From assembly GCA_002162695.1 (NCBI GenBank), contig MAAM01000012.1, positions 49,411-113,410 on the forward strand: 64,000 nucleotides of DNA, given 5' to 3'. Source of the DNA: Cycloclasticus sp. 46_120_T64 (GTDB taxonomy: Bacteria; Pseudomonadota; Gammaproteobacteria; Methylococcales; Cycloclasticaceae). The number at the start of each line of letters is the position of its first letter. Within the stretch, counting starts at the first letter, position 1. This document shows, piece by piece, positions 1 to 9,150 of this stretch. The notes beneath the pieces are model-generated. The model saw only the letters and a program-made list of their open reading frames with translations, was not told the DNA's origin and did not search any database. The translations under genes were made by a program, and so were the position numbers.

Positions 1-92
1 CTTTGTGAAGATCCATTTTTAATGATGATCAGTTAACACGCAGGCCGCTAGGCTGCTAATGTATGTTGATGACTTTGACTCGTAGGCAGACC

Positions 93-446
93 ATGAAAAT
101 AACAACACGACTTATATTAGCGGCACTTTTCCTCTCACCGTTCAGCCACGCTGAGGTAAAACTGGGTTCCAAAGAGATTATTTTAGACAATGATCGAGTG
201 GAAGTCGTGCGGGTCACTTACCCCGTTGGTGCGCAGTCGGGGGTGCATACGCACCCGTATCCGTACCGAACCGTTTATTTTGTAAAAGGGGGGCGCTTGC
301 AACTAACCCCCAGCAATAAAAATGAGCCGGTCAAGGTGGTCAATGCCGAAGATGGAATGATTCTATATTTAGCCGGCAGCAGCCATAACGTTAAAAATAT
401 TGGTGACTCTGAAATCATCATGATTGAAACGGAGTTGAAACCTTAG
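93..446 (+). CDS. Small secreted cupin-like protein
   Basis: ORF 63..446; start at 93 (MKITTRL...) gives a signal peptide; body contains a cupin-like GxHxHPYPY...G motif. Confidence 0.6.
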   Translation: MKITTRLILAALFLSPFSHAEVKLGSKEIILDNDRVEVVRVTYPVGAQSGVHTHPYPYRTVYFVKGGRLQLTPSNKNEPVKVVNAEDGMILYLAGSSHNVKNIGDSEIIMIETELKP

Positions 447-638
447 TGGTCTTATCAAGGCGGGTGGTTCAGTAAGGGTGAAATAAAACGGTGCAGTAAA
501 AATCAGCAGCGCTTGCGATACGCCTAGCTAATTGTTAGTTTATGCGGGCACTCGAGCTTCATGGATGAAAACAATCATTGAGTATTCATCTGCTGGCGCT
601 AATTCGAGTGCTTAAACGTTTAAATTAAAAGGCTTATC

Positions 639-1520
639 ATGCAAGCAGACTTGCTTACGACGGTTATTTTACCGCTATCACTGTTTATTATTATGTTTGG
701 CATGGGCTTAGCGCTACGCCCGATAGATTTTTCACGGGTATTAAAACAACCGAAAGCGGCGTTTATTGGCTTATCGGCGCAGTTAGTGGCATTACCGCTG
801 ATAGCCTTTTGTTTGGCGCTTGCTTTTGACCTACCGGCAGAACTAGCGGTGGGCTTAATGATTATTTCCTTTGCCCCAGGTGGGGCAACCTCCAATATGT
901 TTACCAACTTGGCAAAAGGCGACGTTGCCTTGTCGATTAGCTTAACGGCTATTGTTAGTTTGCTAACGCCGTTTACCCTGCCGTTGTTAACACTCTTGGC
1001 GATGGATTATTTTATCGGTGCGGCGAATTCATTCGAATTCCCTTTGATAAAAACGATTATTCAATTATTGGTGATCACCGTCATACCCGTGCTGCTGGGG
1101 ATGTTCACCTTAGCTAAGTGGCAGCGGGTAGCGACTAAAATGGAACCCTTTATTCGTGCCTTTTCTGGGCTGTTTTTATTACTCATTATTGTTGCGATCG
1201 TTTTCAAAAATAAAGCACAGATGCTGGAGTTTTTCCTGCAAACCGGGGCTGCAACGCTAAGCCTAAACTTATTGGTATTGGGTTTCGCGTATTCACTGGG
1301 TAAGCTTTTCAAACTATCACGCCCACAATCGGTGTCGATCGCTTACGAAGTAGGCATTCAAAATGGCACCCTAGCGCTGATGGTCGCAGGCACACTCATC
1401 GGCAATAGCACCATGATGATTCCAGCCGCCACCTATAGCATTTTCATGTTCATCAGCGGTTTTGCTTTTGGTGTGTTGTTGAAGAGGGGTCATAAACAGT
1501 CAGCGGCACAGGAAGCTTGA
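639..1520 (+). CDS. Bile acid:sodium symporter (BASS) family transporter
   Basis: 293 aa multi-TM protein with the BASS-like 'SFAPGGATSNMFTNLAKGDVALS' segment. Confidence 0.85.
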   Translation: MQADLLTTVILPLSLFIIMFGMGLALRPIDFSRVLKQPKAAFIGLSAQLVALPLIAFCLALAFDLPAELAVGLMIISFAPGGATSNMFTNLAKGDVALSISLTAIVSLLTPFTLPLLTLLAMDYFIGAANSFEFPLIKTIIQLLVITVIPVLLGMFTLAKWQRVATKMEPFIRAFSGLFLLLIIVAIVFKNKAQMLEFFLQTGAATLSLNLLVLGFAYSLGKLFKLSRPQSVSIAYEVGIQNGTLALMVAGTLIGNSTMMIPAATYSIFMFISGFAFGVLLKRGHKQSAAQEA

Positions 1521-1593
1521 TATTTAGAGGGCGCTGCTGAAGGGTAGGTGTAGTTTTACCCTAAAACCTAATAAGTCATCAAAGTCTTTAACG

Positions 1594-1744
1594 TGACGTA
1601 ATTAAATGCGTTGAGTTTATGTATTTTTAGCTAATACATTGAAAGATATATTGTTTTGAAGAGTCAGAATTTTTCTTGCGAAGGGGGTGCGTTATTCTGA
1701 TGTGAAATGATGTGTTGTTGTGATGTTGAATATAATGGTTAGTT
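1594..1744 (+). other. attI-like / integrase-upstream-region homologue without an adjacent integrase gene
   Basis: TGACGTAATTAAA at 1594-1606 and GTTAGTT at 1738-1744 are 144 bp apart, as at 61844 and 61988; 29/40 identity over 1698-1737 vs 61949-61988, including the shared end GTTGAATATAATG. Confidence 0.55.
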
Positions 1745-1771
1745 GTCCCAAATTACGCGTAGAGGTATTTT

Positions 1772-2725
1772 ATGGAAAAAACAGAAAAAAATCATGAGTA
1801 CGATGTGTGCTTCTCATTTGCCGGTGAGGACAGGGAGTATGTAGAGCAGGTAGCTGATACTGCAAGATCGAAAGGAATACGCGTTTTTTACGATATGTAC
1901 GAAGAGGTGGATCTCTGAGGTAAGGATTTGTATGAACATCTTGACGATGTATACAAAAACTCAGCGAAATACTGTGTCTTATTTTCTTCCGAATATTATT
2001 CACAAAAATTATGGACTAATCACGAAAGAAAGAGCGCTCAAGAAAGAGCCTTTAAAGAAAACTCCGAATACATTTTGCCGGCCAAGTTTGATGATACTCC
2101 TATCCCAGGAATACGTGATACGGTTGGGTATGTAGATCTCAAAAGTAAAACTCCTGAAAATTTAGCAGACATGATTGCTCAAAAGGTAGGACATCTGCCA
2201 AAGAAGGAGTACCTTCCTCCTGAGCCAAACCTTTTGTTCCAAGTGCTAGATGTAGATAATGAAGAAGGCAAAATGGGTGTTTATTCTTTGGTGAATGATT
2301 TCTTAAGAACCGCAAAACGTATGACAGAAGACGAGAAAAAAGCACTTTTTTCTGTTTTCATATATGGATGCGCAGGCGAGCTTCCTGAAAATATACATAT
2401 CAATATAAATCTACTGGCTCGTATTACAGGTTTTTCCCAAAGTAGATTGTTGCGGATTTCTTCTGACATCACCTGTTTACAGTTTGAATCCCACCTAAGA
2501 GAAGATGATGAAAATGGAAGTCGTCTTGGTAAAAAAGAAATGCTCGTTGTTAGTTGGAATAACTTTGATGAATTTCTAGACGATGGAAATGCAACAATTT
2601 TAATTGATACAATTTGTGAACTGGTACAGCATTGTCATTGTGAAGAGCACTCAATAGAAGCTTTATGCAAATTAGATTTTTCATCCTTGTCTGACGTAAC
2701 AGCAGAAGGTTCGTGCCAACACTAA
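1772..2725 (+). pseudogene. TIR-domain protein interrupted by an in-frame TGA (1916-1918)
   Basis: Frame from ATG 1772: MEKTEKNHEYDVCFSFAGEDREYVEQVADTARSKGIRVFYDMYEEVDL*GKDLYEHLDDVYKNSAKYCVLFSSEYYSQKLWTNHERKSAQ...; TGA sits where this TIR subfamily has W (DLWGKDL). Confidence 0.8.
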
Positions 2726-2731
2726 GCGAGC

Positions 2732-2782
2732 GTCAGGGGCAGCTCTTTATTTTTGTATGAGTTGTTTTCTTTTAATGCGTTA
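2732..2782 (+). repeat. Dispersed repeat copy A (like the sequence preceding a Y1-transposase relic)
   Basis: CTTTATTTTTG-ATGAGTTGTTTTCTTTTAATGCG matches copies B (4027-4078) and C (18449-18499). Confidence 0.5.
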
Positions 2783-2826
2783 GCTTTCTGTGGTGAAATA
2801 AATAGATATAAACATTGGATAATTGA

Positions 2827-4020
2827 ATGTCGTTAGAAAACTTGTCTTTAGGAACCCCTTTTTCTAGTACTGCTAAACGTGTATTGCTTTGTGGTGGCGG
2901 TGAGTTAGGTAAAGAAGTGGCCATTGAACTGAAGCGCTTGGGCGTTGAAGTGATCGTGTTGGACCGTTATGACAATACGCCAGCCATGCAAATAGCTGAC
3001 CGCAGCTATGTGGTGTCTATGCTTGACGGTGCGGCGCTGCGCAAGATTATTGAAAAAGAACAACCGGACTTAATTGTTCCTGAAATTGAAGCCATCGCAA
3101 CAGATACCTTAATTGCGCTAGAAAATGAAGGCTTTACGGTTATTCCATCGGCTAAAGCGGCGCATTTAACGATGAACCGTGAGGGAATTCGACGATTAGC
3201 CGGCGAAGAGCTGGCGATTGCCACCTCAAATTATCAATTCGCCAGCACTGAGGCTGAATACCAACAAGCAGTAGCTGCAATTGGCTTCCCTTGTGTGATT
3301 AAACCTATTATGAGCTCATCTGGCAAAGGGCAAAGTGTCTTAAAAACAGCGGCTGATGTTGCGCCGGCTTGGCTTTATGCGCAAGAAGGTGGCCGTGCGG
3401 GTGCCGGTAAAGTCATCGTTGAAGGTTTTGTTGATTTTGATTATGAAATTACGCTGTTAACTATTCGCCATAGCGGCGGCACTAGCTTTTGTGAGGCGAT
3501 AGGCCATGTTCAAAAAAATGGTGATTACCAACAAAGCTGGCAACCACAAGCCATGAGTACGGAGGCATTGGCTAAATCTAAAGAAATAGCCGAGAAGGTC
3601 ACTAGTGCCTTAGGTGGCTTTGGTTTATTCGGTGTTGAGCTATTTATTAAAGGGGATGAGGTTTACTTTAGTGAAGTATCACCTAGGCCACACGATACCG
3701 GCATGGTGACGATGATCTCGCAAGATTTAAGTGAGTTTGCCCTGCACGCCAGAGCTATCTTAGGCTTGCCGATTCCTAATATCCATTTTCATGGGCCATC
3801 GGCGTCTAGCGTTATTTTGGTGACGGGAGAGTCCGATAAAGTGCAGTTTAGTAATTTAGCGCAGGCGTTAAGTGAGCCAAATACCGATTTACGTTTATTT
3901 GGGAAACCCGAAGTATCAGGCACTCGGCGTATGGGTGTGACGCTAGCCAGAGCTGACACTGTTGAGCAAGCGGTGCAAAAAGCTATTCGGGTATCGAAAG
4001 CGGTGGCCGTTGAGTTATAA
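2827..4020 (+). CDS. purT: Formate-dependent phosphoribosylglycinamide formyltransferase
   Basis: 397 aa ATP-grasp protein, N-terminal '[46 protein letters not shown]', typical of PurT. Confidence 0.95.
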   Translation: MSLENLSLGTPFSSTAKRVLLCGGGELGKEVAIELKRLGVEVIVLDRYDNTPAMQIADRSYVVSMLDGAALRKIIEKEQPDLIVPEIEAIATDTLIALENEGFTVIPSAKAAHLTMNREGIRRLAGEELAIATSNYQFASTEAEYQQAVAAIGFPCVIKPIMSSSGKGQSVLKTAADVAPAWLYAQEGGRAGAGKVIVEGFVDFDYEITLLTIRHSGGTSFCEAIGHVQKNGDYQQSWQPQAMSTEALAKSKEIAEKVTSALGGFGLFGVELFIKGDEVYFSEVSPRPHDTGMVTMISQDLSEFALHARAILGLPIPNIHFHGPSASSVILVTGESDKVQFSNLAQALSEPNTDLRLFGKPEVSGTRRMGVTLARADTVEQAVQKAIRVSKAVAVEL

Positions 4021-4026
4021 CAATAA

Positions 4027-4078
4027 ACTCGGGGACTGGCCTTTATTCTTGATGCGGTTGTTTTCTTTTGATGCGGTA
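4027..4078 (+). repeat. Dispersed repeat copy B
   Basis: CTTTATTCTTGATGCGGTTGTTTTCTTTTGATGCGGTA, directly after the purT stop. Confidence 0.5.
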
Positions 4079-4219
4079 AAAGAGCGGATCGCCGTTTTTA
4101 CTCCTTATTCTATAGCGAAAATTAACATCATTAGCTTAGAGCCCGTGGAGAGTCGATTGGGCTTGATCTATTTTCAGGTACAATTGGCTATTCCGAGTCA
4201 TGTATATAGTTGAATTTTT

Positions 4220-4834
4220 GTGTATAAAAAAAGTAAGCAATTTAGCTTAGCGTTTACCTTAGTTTTTGTGATGACGGGCTGTAGTTTTTTATCGGTTTTT
4301 AAACCGGCAGAAGTAATCAATGAACCTCTTATTTGCCCAGAAGCTAAGACGATAGAAAAAGTCATCGAAAAGATTGTTAGAGTGACGGTACCCGCGAAAA
4401 CGGGAGGGAAGTTAGACCTAGCTATCATCGGTGAGGTTGAAACAGTTCAGGTGGAACCATCAAGGCTACGTTACGCTGCGCGGATTGATACCGGTGCCGA
4501 ATCTTCATCTATTCATGCTGAAAATATTCAATTGCTTGAACGTGATGGAGAGAGGTTTGTTGTTTTTTCTTTAAGAGACCCAGCGACTGATGGATTGGTT
4601 AATTTAGAGCGGAAATTTCAGCGCAGAGTGATCATAAAGCAAAAAGTGGGCAAACCTGAACGTCGTTATGTTGTAAAACTTTGGTTAACCTTGGGGAAGG
4701 TCAAAGAGCTTGTGGAGGTCACATTAACCAACCGGTCTGACTTTAAATATAAATTATTGATCGGTCGTAATTTGTTAATTGATACCGCTATTGTCGATGT
4801 TAGCCGTAAGAATACACTCAAGCCGCTTAAGTAA
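4220..4834 (+). CDS. RimK-associated / retropepsin-like ATP-dependent zinc protease family protein, lipoprotein-like
   Basis: Segment 'RYAARIDTGAESSSIHAENIQLLERDGERFVVFSLRD' is typical of this family; N-terminal lipobox-like 'VMTGCS'. Confidence 0.75.
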   Translation: MYKKSKQFSLAFTLVFVMTGCSFLSVFKPAEVINEPLICPEAKTIEKVIEKIVRVTVPAKTGGKLDLAIIGEVETVQVEPSRLRYAARIDTGAESSSIHAENIQLLERDGERFVVFSLRDPATDGLVNLERKFQRRVIIKQKVGKPERRYVVKLWLTLGKVKELVEVTLTNRSDFKYKLLIGRNLLIDTAIVDVSRKNTLKPLK

Positions 4835-6361
4835 ATGAGGGTCTCTCCGCAATTACAAATTATTTTAGTGGCTGGGGTGATTATCACCTTAGGTTTAGGC
4901 TTGACGCTGTATAAAAAATTCGAGCTTGGTTTTCCTTTAACACCGGGACAACAGCAAGTCGTTTGGACGATTGAGTCAAAAATCAGTTTTAAACCTGTGG
5001 GTGGCCCTCTTGAAATAGCCATGGTCTTGCCTAAGCCGCAGGCCGGTTGGAATATATTAGATGATCATTTTGCTTCATCGGGTTTTGATTTTTTAATTCA
5101 CGATGTAGAGGGACAGCGGCAGGCTAGATGGCTGCGTGAATCGTTGGATCGAAAAACGACTCTTTACTATAAACTAGAAGTATACCGAGCAAGTGCTTTT
5201 GATTTGGATAATAGCCCGCTGCCTAAGGTCTTAGCGCCAGAGTTAACCGCTGATCGTTTAGCGGCAATGGAGTCGGTAATATCCTTACTTAAACAATATT
5301 TGCATGATCCGCTGGTGTTTACTAAAGAACTCCTCGGGTTATTATTACAAGGTGATAATCAGGACCTTGCTTTTCTACTGGCTAGGCAAGAAGACCGGCC
5401 ATTGGATATGATTATGGATATCCTGGCGCTTGCCGATATTCCATATCAAGCGGTTAAAGGGATATTTTTAGAAGATGGTCGGCGCCGGCAAACCTTAGAT
5501 ACCTTAATAGAAATACATGATGGTGAACGCTGGCATACATTCAACCCTCTTTCGGCAGAACAGGGTTTGCCAGAAAACTTTTTTGTTTGGCAGCGCGGTA
5601 CAAAATCAATACTTAATGTGATGGGGGGTGAGCGGTCAAGCTTAGAATTTGCCATTGTTAAGAATAAGCTGCCGATTAAAACCGTGTTATTTATGGAGCA
5701 GCATCTAGAAGAACAATTGTTATTAGATTTCTCTATTTATTCGCTTCCAGTGGAGCAACAAGGGGTTTTTAAAGGCCTACTGTTGATCCCTGTGGGTGCA
5801 TTAGTGGTTGTTTTGTTACGTGTGTTAGTGGGTATTCGCACCGCAGGCACCTTTATGCCGATATTGATTGCACTGGCCTTTATTCAAACAACGTTGCTTG
5901 CAGGGCTCTTCGTATTTTTAATAGTGGTCGGGATGGGTTTATGGATTCGTTTCTATCTGAGTTTTCTTAATTTACTGCTGGTTGCGCGAATAACGGCGGT
6001 GGTTATTTTGGTGATTTTGTTGATGGCGGCACTGAGTATTGTCAGTTACAAACTGGGTTTTGAACAATTACTGACGGTGACCTTTTTACCCACCATTATC
6101 CTGGCTTGGACGATTGAAAGAATGTCTATTTTATGGGAAGAAGAAGGCGGCCACGAAGTGCTCATTCAAGGCAGTGGTAGCTTGTTTGCTGCAACGCTTG
6201 CTTACTTATTGATGTCAGTTGAGCTGATTAAGCACCTGACCTTTAATTTTCCAGAATTGATGATTTGTTTATTAGGTATTGTTTTGTTACTTGGGCGATA
6301 CACGGGGTACCGTTTAGTTGAACTATACCGGTTTCGTGATTTAGGCAAGTTAGACGAATGA
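4835..6361 (+). CDS. Inactive transglutaminase domain fused to 7-TM region
   Basis: 508 aa, N-terminal TM, transglutaminase-like middle, C-terminal polytopic region; sits between protease and ATP-grasp partners as in the known trio. Confidence 0.7.
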   Translation: MRVSPQLQIILVAGVIITLGLGLTLYKKFELGFPLTPGQQQVVWTIESKISFKPVGGPLEIAMVLPKPQAGWNILDDHFASSGFDFLIHDVEGQRQARWLRESLDRKTTLYYKLEVYRASAFDLDNSPLPKVLAPELTADRLAAMESVISLLKQYLHDPLVFTKELLGLLLQGDNQDLAFLLARQEDRPLDMIMDILALADIPYQAVKGIFLEDGRRRQTLDTLIEIHDGERWHTFNPLSAEQGLPENFFVWQRGTKSILNVMGGERSSLEFAIVKNKLPIKTVLFMEQHLEEQLLLDFSIYSLPVEQQGVFKGLLLIPVGALVVVLLRVLVGIRTAGTFMPILIALAFIQTTLLAGLFVFLIVVGMGLWIRFYLSFLNLLLVARITAVVILVILLMAALSIVSYKLGFEQLLTVTFLPTIILAWTIERMSILWEEEGGHEVLIQGSGSLFAATLAYLLMSVELIKHLTFNFPELMICLLGIVLLLGRYTGYRLVELYRFRDLGKLDE

Positions 6362-7311
6362 AGTGGGCGACGCCTAGTCAGTTAAGAAAACAAGGCATTC
6401 TCGGTATGAATAGCCGTAATATCGATTATATTGGCCGAAGTAATGAGCGGCGGCTTTATCCATTAGTTGATAATAAATTAAAAACTAAAAATGCGGCGAT
6501 TAAGATGGGCATGTCAGTTCCCAAATTGATTGGTGTAGTTGAAATTCAACACGAAATTCAAAACCTTGAACGGCTACTGGATGGTATTAAACAGTTTGTT
6601 ATTAAACCTGCGCAGGGCAGTGGTGGCCGAGGTATTTTGGTTATTAAGGATCGGCGTGGTGATGATTTTATCAAAACCAGCGGGGAGCTTGTCAGCTTTC
6701 GAGATATTCGGCGGCATACCTCTAATATTTTGAGTGGTTTGTATAGCTTAGGGGGGCGAGTCGATGTGGCCATGATCGAAGATATGATCGACTTTGATCC
6801 GATGCTGAGTAAGTACAGCTACGAAGGAGTGCCCGATATTAGGGTTATTATTTATCATGGTTACCCCGTCATGGCTATGATGCGGTGCTCAACCCATGCG
6901 TCTGATGGTAAGGCGAATTTGCATCAGGGGGCTGTTGGTGTGGGTATTGATATTTTGAGTGGATGCAGTCTTTACGCTGTTCAAAATGGCAATAAAATAA
7001 GCCAACACCCAGACACACATCATTCTTTTGATGAACTAAAACTGCCGCACTGGGATGAAATATTAAGGCTGGCTGCTTCTTGTTACGAAATGACCGATCT
7101 CGGTTATTTTGGCGCGGATATTGTCTTAGATGAAAAAAATGGCCCAGTCGTTTTAGAGCTTAATGCTCGGCCTGGCTTGGCGATTCAAATGGCTAATCAA
7201 GCCGGTTTAAAAAAATGTTTAAAAACCATTGATAACATGAAGTTGATCAAACAGCCTTTAAATAAAAGAATTCAACTGGCTCAGCAGTTATTTGCTGCGC
7301 AACAGCGATAG
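6358..7311 (+). CDS. Alpha-L-glutamate ligase-like ATP-grasp protein
   Basis: 'GILGMNSRNIDYIGRSNERRLYPLVDNKLKTK...QFVIKPAQGSGGRGILVI...VVLELNARPGLAIQ' ATP-grasp motifs; 4-nt overlap with the upstream gene. Confidence 0.85.
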   Translation: MKWATPSQLRKQGILGMNSRNIDYIGRSNERRLYPLVDNKLKTKNAAIKMGMSVPKLIGVVEIQHEIQNLERLLDGIKQFVIKPAQGSGGRGILVIKDRRGDDFIKTSGELVSFRDIRRHTSNILSGLYSLGGRVDVAMIEDMIDFDPMLSKYSYEGVPDIRVIIYHGYPVMAMMRCSTHASDGKANLHQGAVGVGIDILSGCSLYAVQNGNKISQHPDTHHSFDELKLPHWDEILRLAASCYEMTDLGYFGADIVLDEKNGPVVLELNARPGLAIQMANQAGLKKCLKTIDNMKLIKQPLNKRIQLAQQLFAAQQR

Positions 7312-7325
7312 AAAAAAGTAACTGC

Positions 7326-7378
7326 TTGAACCCAGCATAATACAAACTAGCGTCAAGTGTGTTGGGGGAAATTCAAGC
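7326..7378. repeat. Degenerate copy of the palindrome at 8167-8213
   Basis: ACTAGCGTCAAGTGTGTTGGGGGAAATTCAAGCTG vs ACTAGCGTCCAGTTTGTTGGGGGAACTTCAGCCTG. Confidence 0.6.
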
Positions 7379-7842
7379 TGTCGCTGCTTTCTTTTGCTAC
7401 ATATTCCTCGATGTATTTCTTTTCGAAGTTAGCGGTATTTAATATTTCTTGGCAGCAAAATAAAAACAAAGAAAAACGCATCGATAGTTATATTGCATCT
7501 AAGAGGGGCTTAACTAAATCAGGCATGAATAAGCATAAAATCAATCATGCTGAGCTATCTAGCCTAGCCATGCAGACAACTAAAAATATCACAAAATTTC
7601 AAGGCGGCGCGCTAAAAGACGAGCGTGTTTTACTTAAAGCGTTATGTGCCTAAGAGTTAATTGCAGATAAGCCAAGACAAGAGTTGCGCAAACAAATCAG
7701 GACCTGAATTGGATCTGACAGTAAAATGGCATCAACCAGATCATCTATATATGAAACAAGTTTGAAATCGCTCCTTAATGACGTCATGTCATTAATTGAA
7801 GTTTATTGTTTGAATAAATACCAATCACTTTATGGAATTACT

Positions 7843-8136
7843 ATGAAAAAAACGTTTGATTTAACCCAGCAAAAGCTCCCGATGCCAAGGGCTATTGAAG
7901 CCATTAAGTATGAAGTTAAAAAATATCTAAAAAGAGAGCGTAATAAGCTTCTACCTGAAGGTGTTGATTTTTGGGATTTTGATTGTCGGTTCGGTGTTGA
8001 TGAGGCCAGTAGTGAAGTTATTCATATATCTGCCATTAATAAATGTATTTCTGAGGCAGAAGTAAAAGAGCTTGAATCTTTTTATTTGGAAATTTTGGCC
8101 AAATCGGGACACCGGACTAAAAAGCCAGTTGAGTAG
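7843..8136 (+). CDS. DUF6172-like small protein
   Basis: 'MKKTFDLTQQKLPMPRAIEAIKYEVKKYLKRERNKLLPEGVDFWDFDCRFG...LAKSGHRTKKP'; in-frame start 7843 preferred over 7726. Confidence 0.65.
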   Translation: MKKTFDLTQQKLPMPRAIEAIKYEVKKYLKRERNKLLPEGVDFWDFDCRFGVDEASSEVIHISAINKCISEAEVKELESFYLEILAKSGHRTKKPVE

Positions 8137-8166
8137 TTCAGGGCGAAGATAAAGCAAGGCTAGGGT

Positions 8167-8213
8167 TGAAGTTCCCCCAATAAACTAGCGTCCAGTTTGT
8201 TGGGGGAACTTCA
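8167..8213. repeat. Near-perfect 20-bp inverted repeat (REP-like palindrome)
   Basis: Arms TGAAGTTCCCCCAATAAACT / AGTTTGTTGGGGGAACTTCA, 7-nt loop, one T:G mismatch. Confidence 0.8.
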
Positions 8214-8236
8214 GCCTGACCCGGATTTCTTCATGA

Positions 8237-8305
8237 GCTGAAACTGCCGAACAAGCGGTGGAAAAAGCTATTAGAGTATCGAAAGTGGTTACCATCGAAC
8301 TATAA
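8237..8305 (+). pseudogene. Truncated, diverged second copy of the purT 3' end (last 22 codons plus stop)
   Basis: AETAEQAVEKAIRVSKVVTIEL* vs pur[23 protein letters not shown]; 55/69 nt identical. Confidence 0.85.
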
Positions 8306-8432
8306 CAGCTGTTATTAGTGTGAGTAATGAAGGAATTACTCACGTTTTTTCTCAGCAAAATATATATTCAGTAAATCAAGCTTCTTTTCTGAAAAACTAG
8401 TATAGACTTCGCTATTCGAGTCATTTAATTTT

Positions 8433-9134
8433 GTGGACATTTTCTTGAATAGTAAAACTTTTATATTAGCTTTGTCACTGTTATTTACAGCATTAGCTCA
8501 AGCGAGTACATGTAACAAAGTGGCGGCTGAAAAAAAGCAGTTAATGTGTTTGCAAGTGAGTGTGCACAGTCATACCGATAAAGCGCTGAGCGGCATGGTG
8601 GTTTATCTTGAGCCTCTCGATGGTCAAGTGCTAACAAAAAACACCAATACTTTAACCATTGCCCAGCACAATAAGTCCTTCGAGCCCTATTTAAGTGTTA
8701 GCCAGATTAACCAACAAGTTAATTTTGAAAACCAAGATGATATAACCCATCATATTTATTCAGCCGGTTCAGACAATAAATTTTCCTTCAAAATTCGCGC
8801 CGGTAAAACCAGTGCTAACTTGTTATTTGAAAAGCCGGGTGAAATAGCGATGGGATGTAATATCCATGATTGGATGAGTGGCTATTTATTACTGCTTAAT
8901 ACGCCTTATTTTGCCAAAACTAATGCGCAAGGGTTTGCTGATTTTGCTGTTAGTGAGCAGGGCAGCTATCGTGTTGTGGTGTGGCACCCACAAATGCAAG
9001 CAGCCAATAACCGCATGGTATTAACTAAGCAGTTAACAAGCAACGATAAAGTGAGCTTTACCTTAGATAAAGCCATGCAGGCAATTCCTAAGCAGGAAAG
9101 TGATGATGACTTTGATTTTTTGTCTGATTATTGA
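8433..9134 (+). CDS. Secreted cupredoxin-like / methylamine utilisation-like protein
   Basis: Signal peptide; 'NQQVNFENQDDITHHIYSAGSDNKFSFKIRAGKTSANLLFEKPGEIAMGCNIHDWMSGYLLL' with cupredoxin-like His/Cys/His/Met residues. Confidence 0.65.
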   Translation: MDIFLNSKTFILALSLLFTALAQASTCNKVAAEKKQLMCLQVSVHSHTDKALSGMVVYLEPLDGQVLTKNTNTLTIAQHNKSFEPYLSVSQINQQVNFENQDDITHHIYSAGSDNKFSFKIRAGKTSANLLFEKPGEIAMGCNIHDWMSGYLLLLNTPYFAKTNAQGFADFAVSEQGSYRVVVWHPQMQAANNRMVLTKQLTSNDKVSFTLDKAMQAIPKQESDDDFDFLSDY

Positions 9135-9150
9135 GTCAATGGCTTAGCTT

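Noticed and set aside
620-907. Antisense ORFs over core genes (for example 620-907, 3006-3224, 43479-43754)
   Set aside because: Lie antisense to clear coding genes with no family signal of their own.
7357-7653. 98 aa ORF between the palindromes
   Set aside because: No recognised family, overlaps the repeat and has a weak start; could be a fragment, so not called as a CDS.
7726-7842. N-terminal extension of the DUF6172-like ORF
   Set aside because: The conserved protein begins at MKKTFDL (7843).
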